From Fagopyrum homotropicum (Eukaryota > Streptophyta > Magnoliopsida > Caryophyllales > Polygonaceae), in NCBI GenBank assembly GCA_033239125.1, contig BSWB01000005.1, positions 15,119,447 through 15,183,446 on the forward strand: a stretch of DNA of 64,000 nucleotides. The letters are read 5' to 3'. The notes beneath the pieces are model-generated. The model was given only the letters and a program-made list of their open reading frames with translations. It made no database searches and was not told the origin of the DNA. Of this stretch, positions 12,926 to 23,465 are shown one piece after another. The translations under genes were made by a program, and so were the position numbers. Numbering within the stretch: position 1 is the stretch's first letter; every line of letters begins with the position of its first letter.

Positions 12926-14450
12926 ACAAATCATCCGCCAGTGAAAAAAATTAAAAATCTCACAAAGTTGAGTTGTTTGCCGCAATTAAAACTCTAGTAG
13001 AGATTCGGTAATTTTCTCAAAATAGTGGGTAAAATTTATAATTAAAGTTAAACTTAATTTCTTCTCTCTTTCATCTTCCTAGGTTTATGCGCATGCAGTG
13101 CTCCACACAACCATGTATGAAAGCAACTAGTGGGTAAATTATCAACATATAATCAATGAAAGCAAACAGTAGATTTTAATTTGTTACAAAACCTACAAAA
13201 TGTCGACAACGGGGAAAGAAGTTCGTAAAAGACTAAGATGAACATCGTGGATGCTCGTTTCTCGGCCCTCCTTTTCCACCAACGCTGCTCCACACCAACC
13301 CCGAGTGTAGTTCAAGCCAAACCTAGTTTTTAACCGAGCTTCAAAACGTGTTAATACTCTTATTTAGTAAATAAGCAGACTCAAACGAAACTTGTTCCCG
13401 AATTGAGCTCGGCCCATACAACAATCCTATGGAAAAAACGTTATAAGGGTTTGTACCTTTTACGAATCAAAGGCACAATTTACCATCTTCGATCAACTTG
13501 ACTTTGATATAGTTCCGCATTGGGAATTAACTTGAGTGAAGTTGATATTATCATTTTACCTTAAACTAGAAGATTAGGGATGCGTTACACACGGATCAAA
13601 TATATTATATATATACATTTAATTATTATTATATTATGTATGAAAGTGTCAAATTGTAAGTTTAGTTGGGCTATGTTTTTCATTTATATATTGTTTGTAC
13701 GTATAATATATTTTATAATCGTTTTTATCAGAATTTTTTTATAAGTAATTACATTAATTATAACAAATATTAAAATCTTCTATATTTAGGTTCTTAATTC
13801 CAAAATAGTTTATTAATAAAAAGATCTTAATGTAAAAATACGTCCAATAAAAAAAATATTTGAATTGTTGAAAATTAATTGGGTACCAAAGAGTCATAGA
13901 CATTTGGGTATTTGATTTTTAAAATTGTTAATTGTATATTAACCATGGATATATTTATTATAAAATATTAATTTTACATGAGGATCAATGCACTTTCTTA
14001 TTTATGTGACTTGCTTACAAATTGAGTTGGAGATATGTTAGATTTGATGTGCTTCAGTTCTATAATCTAATTTTACTTATAACATGTTTTTTAATCATTC
14101 TTTATTACAAATAATAGAAACTTTGATAAAAAATAATGTAACTACAAGGTATGTACCAACAATAATACAAATTTTATAAATTACTATTTAATATACTAAC
14201 TATTTCACATTAAACCGGTTTTGATAAAGAATAAAATTTTGTGGCCAAATTATATTATAAAAACCTCTATACCCTTTTAATTAACACAAAATGATCTCTA
14301 TATTAATTTTTCTTTCAAAAATTACCCACGATATTTTTATATACCTAACCAATTATGTTATAAGGTTAATGATCATTTTGTTATAAAATATTTAAGGTAA
14401 TTTTTTTGATGCAAGGGTAAGCAAAAATGGGATCAGTCTCTAGAGACCGG
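12926..14450. other. AT-rich intergenic region
   Basis: No gene is recognised. A loose inverted similarity (AAAATTACC near 14318 and GGTAATTTTTT near 14396) might be an old MITE, but no TSD is clear. Confidence 0.4.
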
Positions 14451-15201
14451 TCACCCCAAAGCATCCAAACGGATGAGGCCTTCAACATCTCCAGGTAGCA
14501 CTTCGTCACCAGCCGCTGACGCAAAATCAAGCAACGTAAGACTACCTACTACAGTGTTGAATTCCCAGAAAAAATGGTGAGCACAATGCTGATCAAATCT
14601 GGAGATCAAGGAGGAGACGTCCGATATGATCATAGCGGAGAAAAGGAGAATAAGGGTGAATCCGGATGAGGACAACAACACGAAAATGTAAATCAGCTCC
14701 CAAAGATGAAGCGGGTAATGGGTGAGCCAAACACTAACAGAATAGCAACTCCGGATGCATGTACAACAGGACACGAAATCCTAGGTAAGTGAAAGACGAG
14801 AAATCGGAGAAGCCTCCCATCGAAAGAACATGAACATGCCAAGATCCATCTAATTTGTTTACAACTTCAAAGATTGGTTCAAATAAGGAGAATTCTTTCC
14901 GACTTTCAAGTTTATCGTTTAACAACTTTATTCCAAGCAGATTCCATATACAAAAAATGGCCGGAATTTGTGACTCTTGGTCTAAAAAAAGACCAAAGTA
15001 GTTGTCCATAAACCATGAGTTACTTGCTTTTTCATTTATAAAGGGTAAAAGCATCGACTTTTTCTTGTTAGAGGTCCAAGAGACCAAATATAAAGTTACA
15101 GGGAATCTAGCAATGGAGATAAACATGATCAAAGGCAGCAAGATAAATATCAGAAAGCACAATAAAAGTCCAAATCGTTCCAGAAGTGAGTATAGGGTCA
15201 T
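14451..15201 (-). pseudogene. Two overlapping hydrophobic ORFs, possible frameshifted gene fragment
   Basis: On the minus strand, an open frame of 155 codons (15201-14734) is followed in another frame by one of 107 codons (14774-14451), with a 41-bp overlap. The first begins with a strong hydrophobic stretch (LLCFLIFILLPLIMF, a signal-anchor-like segment). The second also has a hydrophobic segment (YIFVLLSSSGFTLILLFSAM). I do not recognise a family. The arrangement would fit a membrane-protein gene with one frameshift, but chance ORFs are equally possible. The sequence CACCCCAAAGCATCC, then CGGATGAG at its 3' edge (about 14453) recurs in diverged form near 3366. Confidence 0.25.
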
Positions 15202-15331
15202 TCAAGTAGTATCATTTGCACAAGCAACATACACTTGCAGATTTCACAAGGATCTAGATAGGCATTTATATGATCAACCTGATCATCAAATGAAAGCCTT
15301 GACATCAACAAGACTATCGATTCAAGTTTAA

Positions 15332-17112
15332 TTATTTGTTCAAGATGTTCAAAATTCTTGATAAATATATTGTTCTTGCTGCAAACTACATAAAGTATAA
15401 GGGAGCATCCACAAATTAAAAAACGAAAAGAAGTAGAGATGAAAACTAAACATGTATTTTTATTTTTGTGGCAGATTGCAGATTTAGAAGAGTCTAAGCT
15501 TTACAACTTGTAAAAGATTCACAAAGTAGGTGCACTTTTTAATAGTATTTATCTCAGTGTACCGATTTATATGGTACTCCGAGAAATTATCGATCTATAT
15601 AATAGTTGACAAAAATTAAGAAATGGGTCCCAATATTGATAATAGAGTGTTGCAGTATTGTTGTTCTATGAAACTGCATCCATAATCATTAGCAACCTCA
15701 ATTATGTCATTCTTAAGCACATGTGATTTTGAAGTGTCCTCTTGTCGAGAATGGGATCTTGTTGAATATTATGCACCCCGCCACCAACGCCGACACCACA
15801 TATTGGACCTTGTGCCTACTCTCGTCCGATGGAGCTAATATATGTAGTTGAAACTTTTCTTGCCTTTTGATACCCTTTACTTTTGGTATTCATGTGTAAC
15901 ACCGTCAGAGGTCGCTTGGGCAAACTTCTACTAGATCCAGCGAGGTGAGCCATCCATTATCACTTGAACCGGCGTTTGCTTGTGAATTTTGTGAACATTT
16001 CGAGTTGAGATGTCATTAAGGGATGAATACAAATATAGAAATCGAAATATAACTTCTTGGATCTGGGTAGGAAGTTCTAAGTGTTTTTGAAGGGTTACGG
16101 GATTAGGGTTTCTTGGCCGCGGTGGAGACTTTACCCATCATCTTTTCGTGGTTCTTCGACCTTCTCAACTTTTGATTCATCAATTTGGGAGAAAACAAAC
16201 ACCTTCTTTGGATAGCTTCCTATGTGAATCATCTACTGATTGAGAGGTTTTTTGGTTGTCGATCTTGGTTGTTGACAAGATCAAGATGGATTTGAGGCCA
16301 GGTTTTTGGGTTATCGAGAAAAGGAAAGGGCCCAACCCTTAATGTGTGATGACACGTTCTTCCGTCTAGGTATTAGGGATTTCATTTTCCAACTTGAAAA
16401 TATTGATCCTTAAATATTTAAGGTAGTATAATCATTAACAAACTTAAGAAGCTTTAAAATTATCAAATAAAATTTTGGTTGATATAGCCATGTTTTGTGT
16501 CATTATTGTTTCATGGGTAGTTTGGGGAAAATCCATGTTTGAGGATAAAATTTATTGAAAGAATATGATGCGGGGTTAAGCGGTAGTTTTCCGATCTAGA
16601 TTAAAGTCCTCAAATCATCAACAAAAAGAAAATCTCGGATGAGTTTCTGGAAATCTCGGGCGAGATTTCATGAAGAGCAAACCGAGATTTATCAAAATTC
16701 AGAATGCAGAATTACGAATGTTATGGAAAGATAAGAAGATGATAATATGGAATGATAATGATAAATATAGGAAGATAGGACTATGTTAAAACTTGCAAAG
16801 AACCTTGACCTCAATTCGATCAAAACTCTTAACAAAGTATTATCTTTCACCCTTCATTCTTTAACCTTACACAAGACTAGTTTGACTTGTAGCACCAACC
16901 TTCAAAAAGATTAACACACAAGAACAACCTAACAAAGACTCACAACTTTTCAATCAAAAACTCTCATTTTGATTGAATAGAATTGATAAAATGCAAACTC
17001 CGGGACCGAAGTCACAAGTATCGCACAATAATGTAAAATTCAATAATCACAACTAATATATATAAGGAGATCTCTTATGAAAACTAAGAAAGATATTTTT
17101 AAAAAGATAATA
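15332..17112. other. Intergenic region, nothing recognised
   Basis: I read both strands for open frames, conserved motifs and terminal inverted repeats and found nothing to support a feature. Confidence 0.5.
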
Positions 17113-17293
17113 GGGCTAATTTGGTAACTAGGCTTTTTTGAGATTTTTGTTTAGTAAGTAGGCTTTTAGGTTTTTTAATTTAGTAAGTATACCCCAATTA
17201 AGTTTTTACCGTTTAAAACAACTCTTAGGGTTTCACTTGGACGGGAAAGAAAGAAATGCAACACCAGAAGAAGAGAGAGACGAGGAAGATCGA

Positions 17294-17424
17294 ATGGAGG
17301 AGCCAAGCAGCCATTCGAATTCCGATCCACCGCCGTCTGACTGCCCCGTCCGAGTCTACCCCAATGGAATCTACGATCTCTTTTACTTTGGCCATGCTCG
17401 TTCTCTTGAACAAGCAAAAAAATT
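17294..17424 (+). pseudogene. Captured exon 1 of choline-phosphate cytidylyltransferase (CCT)
   Basis: ATG at 17294 opens MEEPSSHSNSDPPP and runs into VRVYPNGIYDLFYFGHARSL and EQAKK, the start of the nucleotidyltransferase domain of CTP:phosphocholine cytidylyltransferase (phosphatidylcholine synthesis, Kennedy pathway). The exon ends at a GT donor (17425), followed by intron-like sequence, and no second CCT exon follows. The nucleotidyltransferase signature HxGH is changed here: the first His is Tyr (YFGH). Only the first 40-odd residues of a protein of more than 300 residues are present, so this is a fragment. Confidence 0.85.
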
Positions 17425-17675
17425 GTTCGTCTTACTCTTTCCTCAACTCGTCTCTTTCTAATTGTACATGTGTTGGATTTGTTATCTGAAATGCTTTTAG
17501 TCTTGTTGTTGACCTTGATTTCGTGTCGATATGGAGTTTGTTTTTCAGGATCCCGTTGATTAGTTCTTCGTGTCAGAGATCTATGGTTATTATTTGTGGA
17601 AATTTGATTTTTGTATGAGATCCGTGTGCAACTGAAGATTCAATTTGAATTTAGCAGTCTATATGAAAAGCTAGT

Positions 17676-18045
17676 ATGAGTTTTTCGCAAGACACGGATG
17701 ATGAATATGAAAAGCTCACTAGAAGATTAAATCCACCCAGGTAACTATGCCTCTTCTTTCTCACTTCAATTCCTCTTCCAAATCTTAACTTTATTTCTGC
17801 AATTATGGCCTCCTTAGAGCAGTGATTGATATAAAACTTGTAAAAATGCAACAATTATACAGGTATCCAACTTTCAATGGCTGATTTTGATTCATTTTCA
17901 ATTTTTTTTGAGTCAAATCATTTGTGCCATGCAGGTTGACAGTGCTAACAAGTATGGATACTTCTTGAGGTTGTTCAAATCCTTACTGATATTAACCTCA
18001 TCATAACCAAAGCTTATATATTTTCAGGTGATGGCTGGTTCATGG
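17676..18045 (+). pseudogene. Captured exons of an ACT-domain repeat (ACR) protein
   Basis: Three exon-like blocks follow the CCT exon. 17676-17740 includes DDEYEKLTRRLNPPR and ends at GTAAC. 17817-17862 starts AVIDIK and, with a small deletion, fits the next ACR segment. 17935-18045 reads VDSANKYG, then in shifted frames EVVQILTDINLIITKAYIFS and GDGWFMDG. The order and sequence match the N-terminus of plant ACR proteins (ACT repeats, putative amino-acid sensors). Frameshifts are present (for example inside the second exon and after VDSANKYG). It is a broken fragment that might be transcribed together with the CCT exon. Confidence 0.8.
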
Positions 18046-18362
18046 ATGGCAAGAACCTAAAATCCCAAATTTTGTAATTGAAGTTGTTAATGAAATACTT
18101 ATTTACCAATTGCCTTGTTTGTTGACAGTATTCAATGTCGCAAGGTATTTGGCTTTGATAATCAGCTGGTGTGGACCTTTGATTAATCTTAGCTTTGATG
18201 TTTTGTAATTTGTACTGTCAATTTTTTAGTGTTTGGGGCCGGATTCGACTTTCATGAACATATCAGGGATGATGATAGCATTCTTGAATCACAATTTCTT
18301 TTTAGCAGCTATATTTGATTAGCTATATTTGTCATTTCTTCTTAGTAGCTATATTTGATTAT

Positions 18363-18722
18363 GGTTTGTGAAAAAATACAGTTCTGGTATGTCAAAAAAA
18401 ATTGGTATGTAAAAATAATACAATTCTGGTATGTGAAAAAATACAATTCTGGTATGTGAAAAAATATAATTCTAGTATGTGAAAAAATACAATTCTGGTA
18501 TGTAAACAAAAATTCTGATATGTGAAAAAAATACAGTTCTGGTATGTGAAAAAATTCTGGTATGTGAAAAAAATATAGTTCTGGTATGTGAAAAAAATAC
18601 AGTTCTGGTATGTGAAAAAATTCTGGTATGAGAAATTCTGGTATGAGAAAATTCTGGTATGAGAAAATTCTGGTATGAAAAATTCTGGTATGAGAAATTC
18701 CGGTATGAAAAATTCTGGTATG
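18363..18722. repeat. Minisatellite of TTCTGGTATG-type units
   Basis: Roughly 20 units with core TTCTGGTATG(T/A)GA followed by a variable A-rich spacer, sometimes with TACA. Unit length falls from about 23 bp on the left to about 13-15 bp on the right. It lies inside Pack-MULE 1. The minus-strand frame through it gives a repetitive peptide (FTYQN and IPEF units), which I take as an artefact of the repeat. Confidence 0.85.
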
Positions 18723-19078
18723 TTAATTATAGAAAATAAAAATAAAAATAAAATAAACAAGAAAAAAAAACAAAAAACAAATTGAGTAATTAATAATTAA
18801 AACTTACACTTAAATAAGACTAACAAACATATATTATTCTTTTTTTATTAAAATAGAGAGGTTAATAATTTTTACCTACTATTAAATAAAATTGGTAAAA
18901 AATTTGGGGTACACTTTCTTTAACAAAAACTCAAAAAAGCCTTAGTATGTCAAATTCTCCCATTTATAAAATAATTGCCAAATTTGAATAGAAATCCTTA
19001 TACATTTTACCTTCGCCAATAAAATTTGATAAATTCTATCCCCATAGACCGGAAGTCCTTTCGTACCTTCTTTTGACC

Positions 19079-20062
19079 AGTAAGGATCCTCTATTGCCCT
19101 TCCCTCTTGCCTTGTCTATTGCATTCACTTAATTGGTCCACGTGACACTATTTTTTTTATTGAATTTAATTTAATCAGATTAAAGTTAGGGATTTTTGTA
19201 GGCTACTGAATGTCTGAATCTGTCTTCTCTTTCCCTCTTTTCCATGTAGGTTTCGTTTACTTGGTTCATCCGATAAATCTTGTGACCGTCTTGTTTGTCT
19301 TCGCTTCTCTTTCATTGATTCTTTGCTTGCTTCAATTTTGAACTTTAGATTGTAAATACCATTTTTTGGAAACGATTTCAGAAGTTCAAGTTGACGATTA
19401 TTCTGCAAAGTTCTTCTACCTGTGCATTTAATAAAAGCTTTGAACAACTTATTTGAGTGCTTTAATCATAACTCTATTTTTATTTTTTGATCAAATTGGC
19501 TAGCCATCAACAGAAGGAGTTTAAAGGTGATTAAGTACATATTGATTTCTTATTGATAATTTCTGAGAATTTATCGAATTGCCTTGTCCCCTTATCGCCT
19601 TTGCAATTGTATCACTGTCTGATGCTTTAATAGCCCAACTCCCTGATAAGTATTAAGCAGTACTCTAGAAAAAAATTAATTAAACTCTCCAAAATCAAAG
19701 CATAAGAATGAGAGACTGAGTTCATACTCTACGAAAATGGTAGTAGCAAAATCAAACAGCAATACAGGGACCTGTAAATACAATGAGGATGGGGAGATTT
19801 TAATCGGTTTTTGAGTTGATACAGTGTGTTCGGGTGAGAAAGGAGGCTCTTACTAGCGATAGGGAAGGAGGTCAAGAGAGATTGGTTGAATGAGTTACAC
19901 CTTGGGTGGTGACGGAAGTTAAAGACGAGGGAAGGACTAGCGTAGGAAATAGCTAACTTTACTTTAATTAAAAATTCAATAAAAAAAATAGTGTCACGTG
20001 GACCAATTGAGTTAATGCAATAGACAATGCAATAGGAAAGGGCAATAGAGGATCTTGACTGT
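19079..20062. mobile_element. Non-autonomous Mutator-like element with about 95-bp TIRs
   Basis: The left end (GGATCCTCTATTGCCCTT ... TTGGTCCACGTGACACTA then TTTTTTTTATTGAATTT) is matched by the inverted right end (GATCCTCTATTGCCCTTTCC ... TTGGTCCACGTGACACTA), about 85-90% identical over roughly 95 bp. The 9-bp direct repeat CTTTTGACC flanks it at 19070-19078 and 20063-20071, the typical MULE TSD. The 984-bp interior has no transposase; a 90-codon minus-strand frame (19175-19447) has no recognised homology. It ends 79 bp upstream of the PPR start codon. Confidence 0.88.
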
Positions 20063-20104
20063 CTTTTGACCCTCTTTAGCTTCGCTTTAAGTCTTCCGAC
20101 TCTT

Positions 20105-20170
20105 ATGGCTGCCAGCCGTCTCCTCTACTCTCCCTTCTCTAATGTCCAAGAGAGTCCTCTCCCTCCTTAA
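20105..20170 (+). promoter_or_regulatory. Overlapping out-of-frame upstream ORF of the PPR gene
   Basis: An ATG at 20105 opens a 21-codon frame (MAASRLLYSPFSN...) that runs past the PPR start at 20142 in another frame and stops at 20168-20170. If the transcript starts upstream of 20105, this uORF would reduce translation of the PPR protein. Confidence 0.5.
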
Positions 20171-22625
20171 ACCCCGCCAAAACCCTAAACCCACTTCACT
20201 CCAAACCCCTTCCTATGAACCCAGTTTGAGAAAATCAGCCAACGCGGTCTCCAAAATCATACACACCCATCAAAACTGGGACCAAATCCTCCCAACCCAC
20301 CTCGCCCAAGAATCCATTGACGCATCAGAAATCGCCCCTTTGGTCTTCGATCGGATTCGTGACGTCGAATTGGGGATAAAGTTCTTTGATTGGGTTCTTC
20401 GCAATAAGTACTGGTCTTCCCTTGATAGTAACGGGTATTCTTCGTTTCTTAAGCTTTTAGCTAGGAACAAGGCCTTTTCTGAGGCCGAACATGTATTGAA
20501 TTCATTGAAATTAGAAGGCTTTTTGCCTACCCGTGAAGCCCTTGATGTTTTAATCCATAATTACTCGGTTTCCGGATTAGTTGATAGAGCTCGTGAGGTT
20601 TATAAGTATGTGGTGGATACTTATAATTGTTTGCCGAATGTGTTTGCTTGCAATTCCCTGCTTGACGTTCTTGTGAAACGGCGTTGTCTTGGAGTTGCCT
20701 TAGAGATTTATGATGAAATGCTTAAGAGAGACGGTGGTGGCGGTGGTGGTGGAGACAGGTGTGTGGATAATTATAGTACTTGTATTATAGTGAAAGGACT
20801 TTGCTGGGAAGGTAAAGTAGATGAAGGGAGAAAACTGATCAAGGATCGTTGGGGAGGTTGTGTACCTAATATTGTGTTCTATAATACTCTTATTGATGGG
20901 TATTGCAGGAAAGGGCAGATTGTGAGTGCCCTTGAGATTTTCAAATTGTTGAAAGTGCGGGGCTTTGTGCCTAATGTTGTGACTTACGGTACTCTGATCA
21001 ATGGGCATTGTAACCAAGGGGATTTTGAAGCAGTTGATAAGCTTTTGGCTGAAATGAATGGGAGAGGCTTGAAGATTAGTGCTCGGATTTATAATAATAT
21101 GATTGATTCCATGTTTAAATGTGGTCGTGCAGTTGATCCATTAGCAATAATAAAAGAGATGGCTGAAAATGAATGTGACCCGGATCTCATAACATTCAAC
21201 ACCTTTATAAAGGGGTTGTGTAGTTTAGGGAAAGTTGAGGAAGCTGATAAGATTCTGCAGCTAATTATGAGAAGGGGACTATCACCAGATATGTATAGTT
21301 ACACCCCATTGATACATTTTTACTGCAAAAGTGGGGATGTTGAGAGGGCTTCACAGTTTCTCGTTGAAATGATAGAAAGGGGTCATAAGGTTGATATAGT
21401 TACTTATGGGGCTCTTGTCCATGGTCTTGTTGATCGGGGTGAGGTTAATGCTGCTCTAGAAATCAAGAAGAAGATGAATGAAAAAGGGGCGTCGCTTGAT
21501 GCTGAAATGTATAATACGTTAATTAGTGGTCTTTTTAAAAAAGGAATGGTTGTAGCTGCAAAGCAGTTGATAGCTGAAATGTTTCACAAAAATATACTCC
21601 CTGATGCATTTGTTTGTGCCAGTTTGATTGATGGTTTTATTATAAATGGTAAGATGGATGAGGCAAAGAGAGTATTTGAGGTAATGGTTGCGAAGGGTGT
21701 GAACCTAGGTGTTGTGGGGTACAATGCCTTGATCAAGGGCTACTGCAAATTGGGGGCAATGAAGGATGCAGTTTCTTGCATGAAGAGAATGATTGATGGA
21801 AACATTCCTCCAGATGAATTCACTTACTCAACAATGATAGATGGCTATGTGAAACAGCATGACATGGATAAGGCTTTAAAGACCTTTAATGAGATGGTGA
21901 AGAAGAAATGCAAGCCAAATGTTGTTACATATACTACTCTCGTTGATGGGTATTGCCGTCAGGGAGATTTAATTGCGGCTGAAAGAGTTTTTAGGGATAT
22001 GCAATCCCGTGGTTTGGAACCTAATGTGGTCTCATATTCCATACTAATCAATGGATTTTGCAAGGGAAACGAACTTGTGAAGGCAGCATTTCTTTTCGAA
22101 GAAATGCTGAAAAAGAGATGCACCCCAAATGATCGTACTTTCAATCATCTAGTTGACGGGTTTGTGAATAATTCGAAAGATATACTGTCTGGGAAATATG
22201 ATGCAAATGAGGAGCACAGAAGTATTGTGTTCTTCAGCATTTTTAGGATGATGATATCCGACAGTTGGCTCCCCAAAACTGCTATTTATAACTCTATAAT
22301 TGTATTTCTTTGTCAATATGGAATGCTTTCATCTGCTTTGAAGTTAAATGAGAAAATTATCAATAAAGGATGCCATCCGAATCCAGTAACGTTTGTTGCT
22401 CTGCTGCTTGGGGTATGCTTGGAAGGCAGATCAAGTGAGTGGAAGAATGCTGTTTCCTGGAACTTGAATGAACACGAGATCCGTGTTGCTATTAAGTACT
22501 TGACGGTATTGAAGAAGAATTTCCCTCCAGAGACATCAGATAAGGCTTTTTCGATTCTGCACAGCCTTGTAGAAGAGTGCAAAGTGTACAGCCAAGCTGC
22601 CCAGTCTAATTATTTTGGAGCATAG
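20142..22625 (+). CDS. P-class pentatricopeptide repeat (PPR) protein, 827 aa
   Basis: Organelle RNA-binding protein of the PPR P class, with one uninterrupted exon as is usual for plant PPR genes. Residues 1-40 are rich in Arg, Lys, Ser and Pro with few acidic residues, consistent with mitochondrial or plastid import. About 16-18 tandem 35-residue PPR units cover about residues 120-720, with typical VVTYNTLIDGYCKxG blocks such as VFYNTLIDGYCRKGQ, VTYGTLINGHC, FTYSTMIDGYVKQHD and VTYTTLVDGYCRQGD. A run of seven glycines lies near residue 200, between repeats. There is no E, DYW or SMR domain. By memory it most resembles the Arabidopsis At1g52620-type PPR; that is a recollection, not a search. 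It starts at ATG 20142 (MSKRVLSLLKP); the upstream ATG at 20105 is out of frame. A MULE lies immediately upstream. Probably functional. Confidence 0.93.
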   Translation: MSKRVLSLLKPRQNPKPTSLQTPSYEPSLRKSANAVSKIIHTHQNWDQILPTHLAQESIDASEIAPLVFDRIRDVELGIKFFDWVLRNKYWSSLDSNGYSSFLKLLARNKAFSEAEHVLNSLKLEGFLPTREALDVLIHNYSVSGLVDRAREVYKYVVDTYNCLPNVFACNSLLDVLVKRRCLGVALEIYDEMLKRDGGGGGGGDRCVDNYSTCIIVKGLCWEGKVDEGRKLIKDRWGGCVPNIVFYNTLIDGYCRKGQIVSALEIFKLLKVRGFVPNVVTYGTLINGHCNQGDFEAVDKLLAEMNGRGLKISARIYNNMIDSMFKCGRAVDPLAIIKEMAENECDPDLITFNTFIKGLCSLGKVEEADKILQLIMRRGLSPDMYSYTPLIHFYCKSGDVERASQFLVEMIERGHKVDIVTYGALVHGLVDRGEVNAALEIKKKMNEKGASLDAEMYNTLISGLFKKGMVVAAKQLIAEMFHKNILPDAFVCASLIDGFIINGKMDEAKRVFEVMVAKGVNLGVVGYNALIKGYCKLGAMKDAVSCMKRMIDGNIPPDEFTYSTMIDGYVKQHDMDKALKTFNEMVKKKCKPNVVTYTTLVDGYCRQGDLIAAERVFRDMQSRGLEPNVVSYSILINGFCKGNELVKAAFLFEEMLKKRCTPNDRTFNHLVDGFVNNSKDILSGKYDANEEHRSIVFFSIFRMMISDSWLPKTAIYNSIIVFLCQYGMLSSALKLNEKIINKGCHPNPVTFVALLLGVCLEGRSSEWKNAVSWNLNEHEIRVAIKYLTVLKKNFPPETSDKAFSILHSLVEECKVYSQAAQSNYFGA

Positions 22626-23465
22626 AAAACCAAAAGCTGCCCAGTCTAATTATTTTTCGAAATACTTCTGTGGGTTGATGATGAATGCTGAAGTTCAACG
22701 TCTCTCCTAACGGTGAAGGTATGTTGAGCCACTTCCCATTAAAAGAAACCGAGATGCACTCGAATGCTATTCATGCCTAGATTTTGACAGATAGTAAAAA
22801 CAGTCCATTGATGAACTTTTTGTTCCCCTGTTCTATTAGGCTTTGATGGCATTGATATTGTGAAATTCCTGATGTTGCTATGGAGCTCCACACTTACTGG
22901 CTCGGAATGCTGCTGGCATAAACAATCTGGTGCAAGAACTACAACTAAGCTTATAGCATGAAAAACAGGTATTTATTTTCACTGTTATGGATCATGATTT
23001 GCTTTCTTTCAAGACTGAATTACTCTCCTTAACTAATTTATATACTTCCAATATAACACATTCTGCATTGTTACAAAACCAGCGTAAACACTAAACCTGC
23101 AGAGTTCCCAATCGCCTCGTTGTACGACTAAGAGTATCCGGAAGGATTGCTTTTGTCACCCCAAACCAGATGGTTAACAAACAAACAAGGGTGGCTGTAG
23201 ATGTTCAGAACATCACGAGATACAAATCGAGCACCAAGATGTGTTTTCCGAGTTTCCGGTGATGCTGAATGTAGCTTCTGTAAACCTGTAGCTGTATTCT
23301 ATCATTTTTCTTTGCTTAAGTAACGCTTGTCTGAATTTCCTTTTTGCTTCATTTGTCTGCATGCTACTTTCCTACCAAGAGATTGTACAAAAGCTCTATA
23401 ACAAAGTTATAGTTTATATAATGAATTTATGAGTGAATATACTCCGGTGATCCCATTTACTAATA
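22626..23465. other. PPR 3' region and intergenic DNA
   Basis: The block AGCTGCCCAGTCTAATTATT occurs twice, at about 22595 (last codons of the PPR gene) and about 22636 (just after the stop), a small tandem duplication at the gene end. Otherwise no gene is seen. Confidence 0.5.

Larger units (their letters stand above)
17113..18961 (+). mobile_element. Pack-MULE 1, with captured gene fragments
   Basis: Left terminus GGGCTAATTTGGTAACTAGG, followed by CTTTTTTGAGATTTTTGTT and internal copies of TTTAGTAAGTAGGCTTTT. The right terminus, read inverted, gives GGGAGAATTTGACATACTAA, GGCTTTTTTGAGTTTTTGTT and then TACCCCAA, matching the left end over about 90 bp with gaps. There is no transposase. Instead, the interior holds exon 1 of a choline-phosphate cytidylyltransferase and exons of an ACT-domain repeat gene on the same strand, then a minisatellite. 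No clean 9-bp TSD is visible, so boundaries may be off by a few bases. The same left terminus occurs at 52846 (Pack-MULE 2). Confidence 0.75.

Noticed and set aside
18363..18722. Regular repeats resembling a CRISPR array
   Set aside because: Spacers are short, A-rich and near-identical; the setting is a plant Pack-MULE.
18392..18760. 122-codon minus-strand frame with repeated FTYQN/IPEF units
   Set aside because: It is the translation of a minisatellite; unit length varies out of phase elsewhere and there is no gene context.
17104..18970. A 9-bp TSD for Pack-MULE 1
   Set aside because: AAGATAATA on the left and ATTTATAAA on the right do not match; the AT-rich flanks give only weak, shifted similarity.
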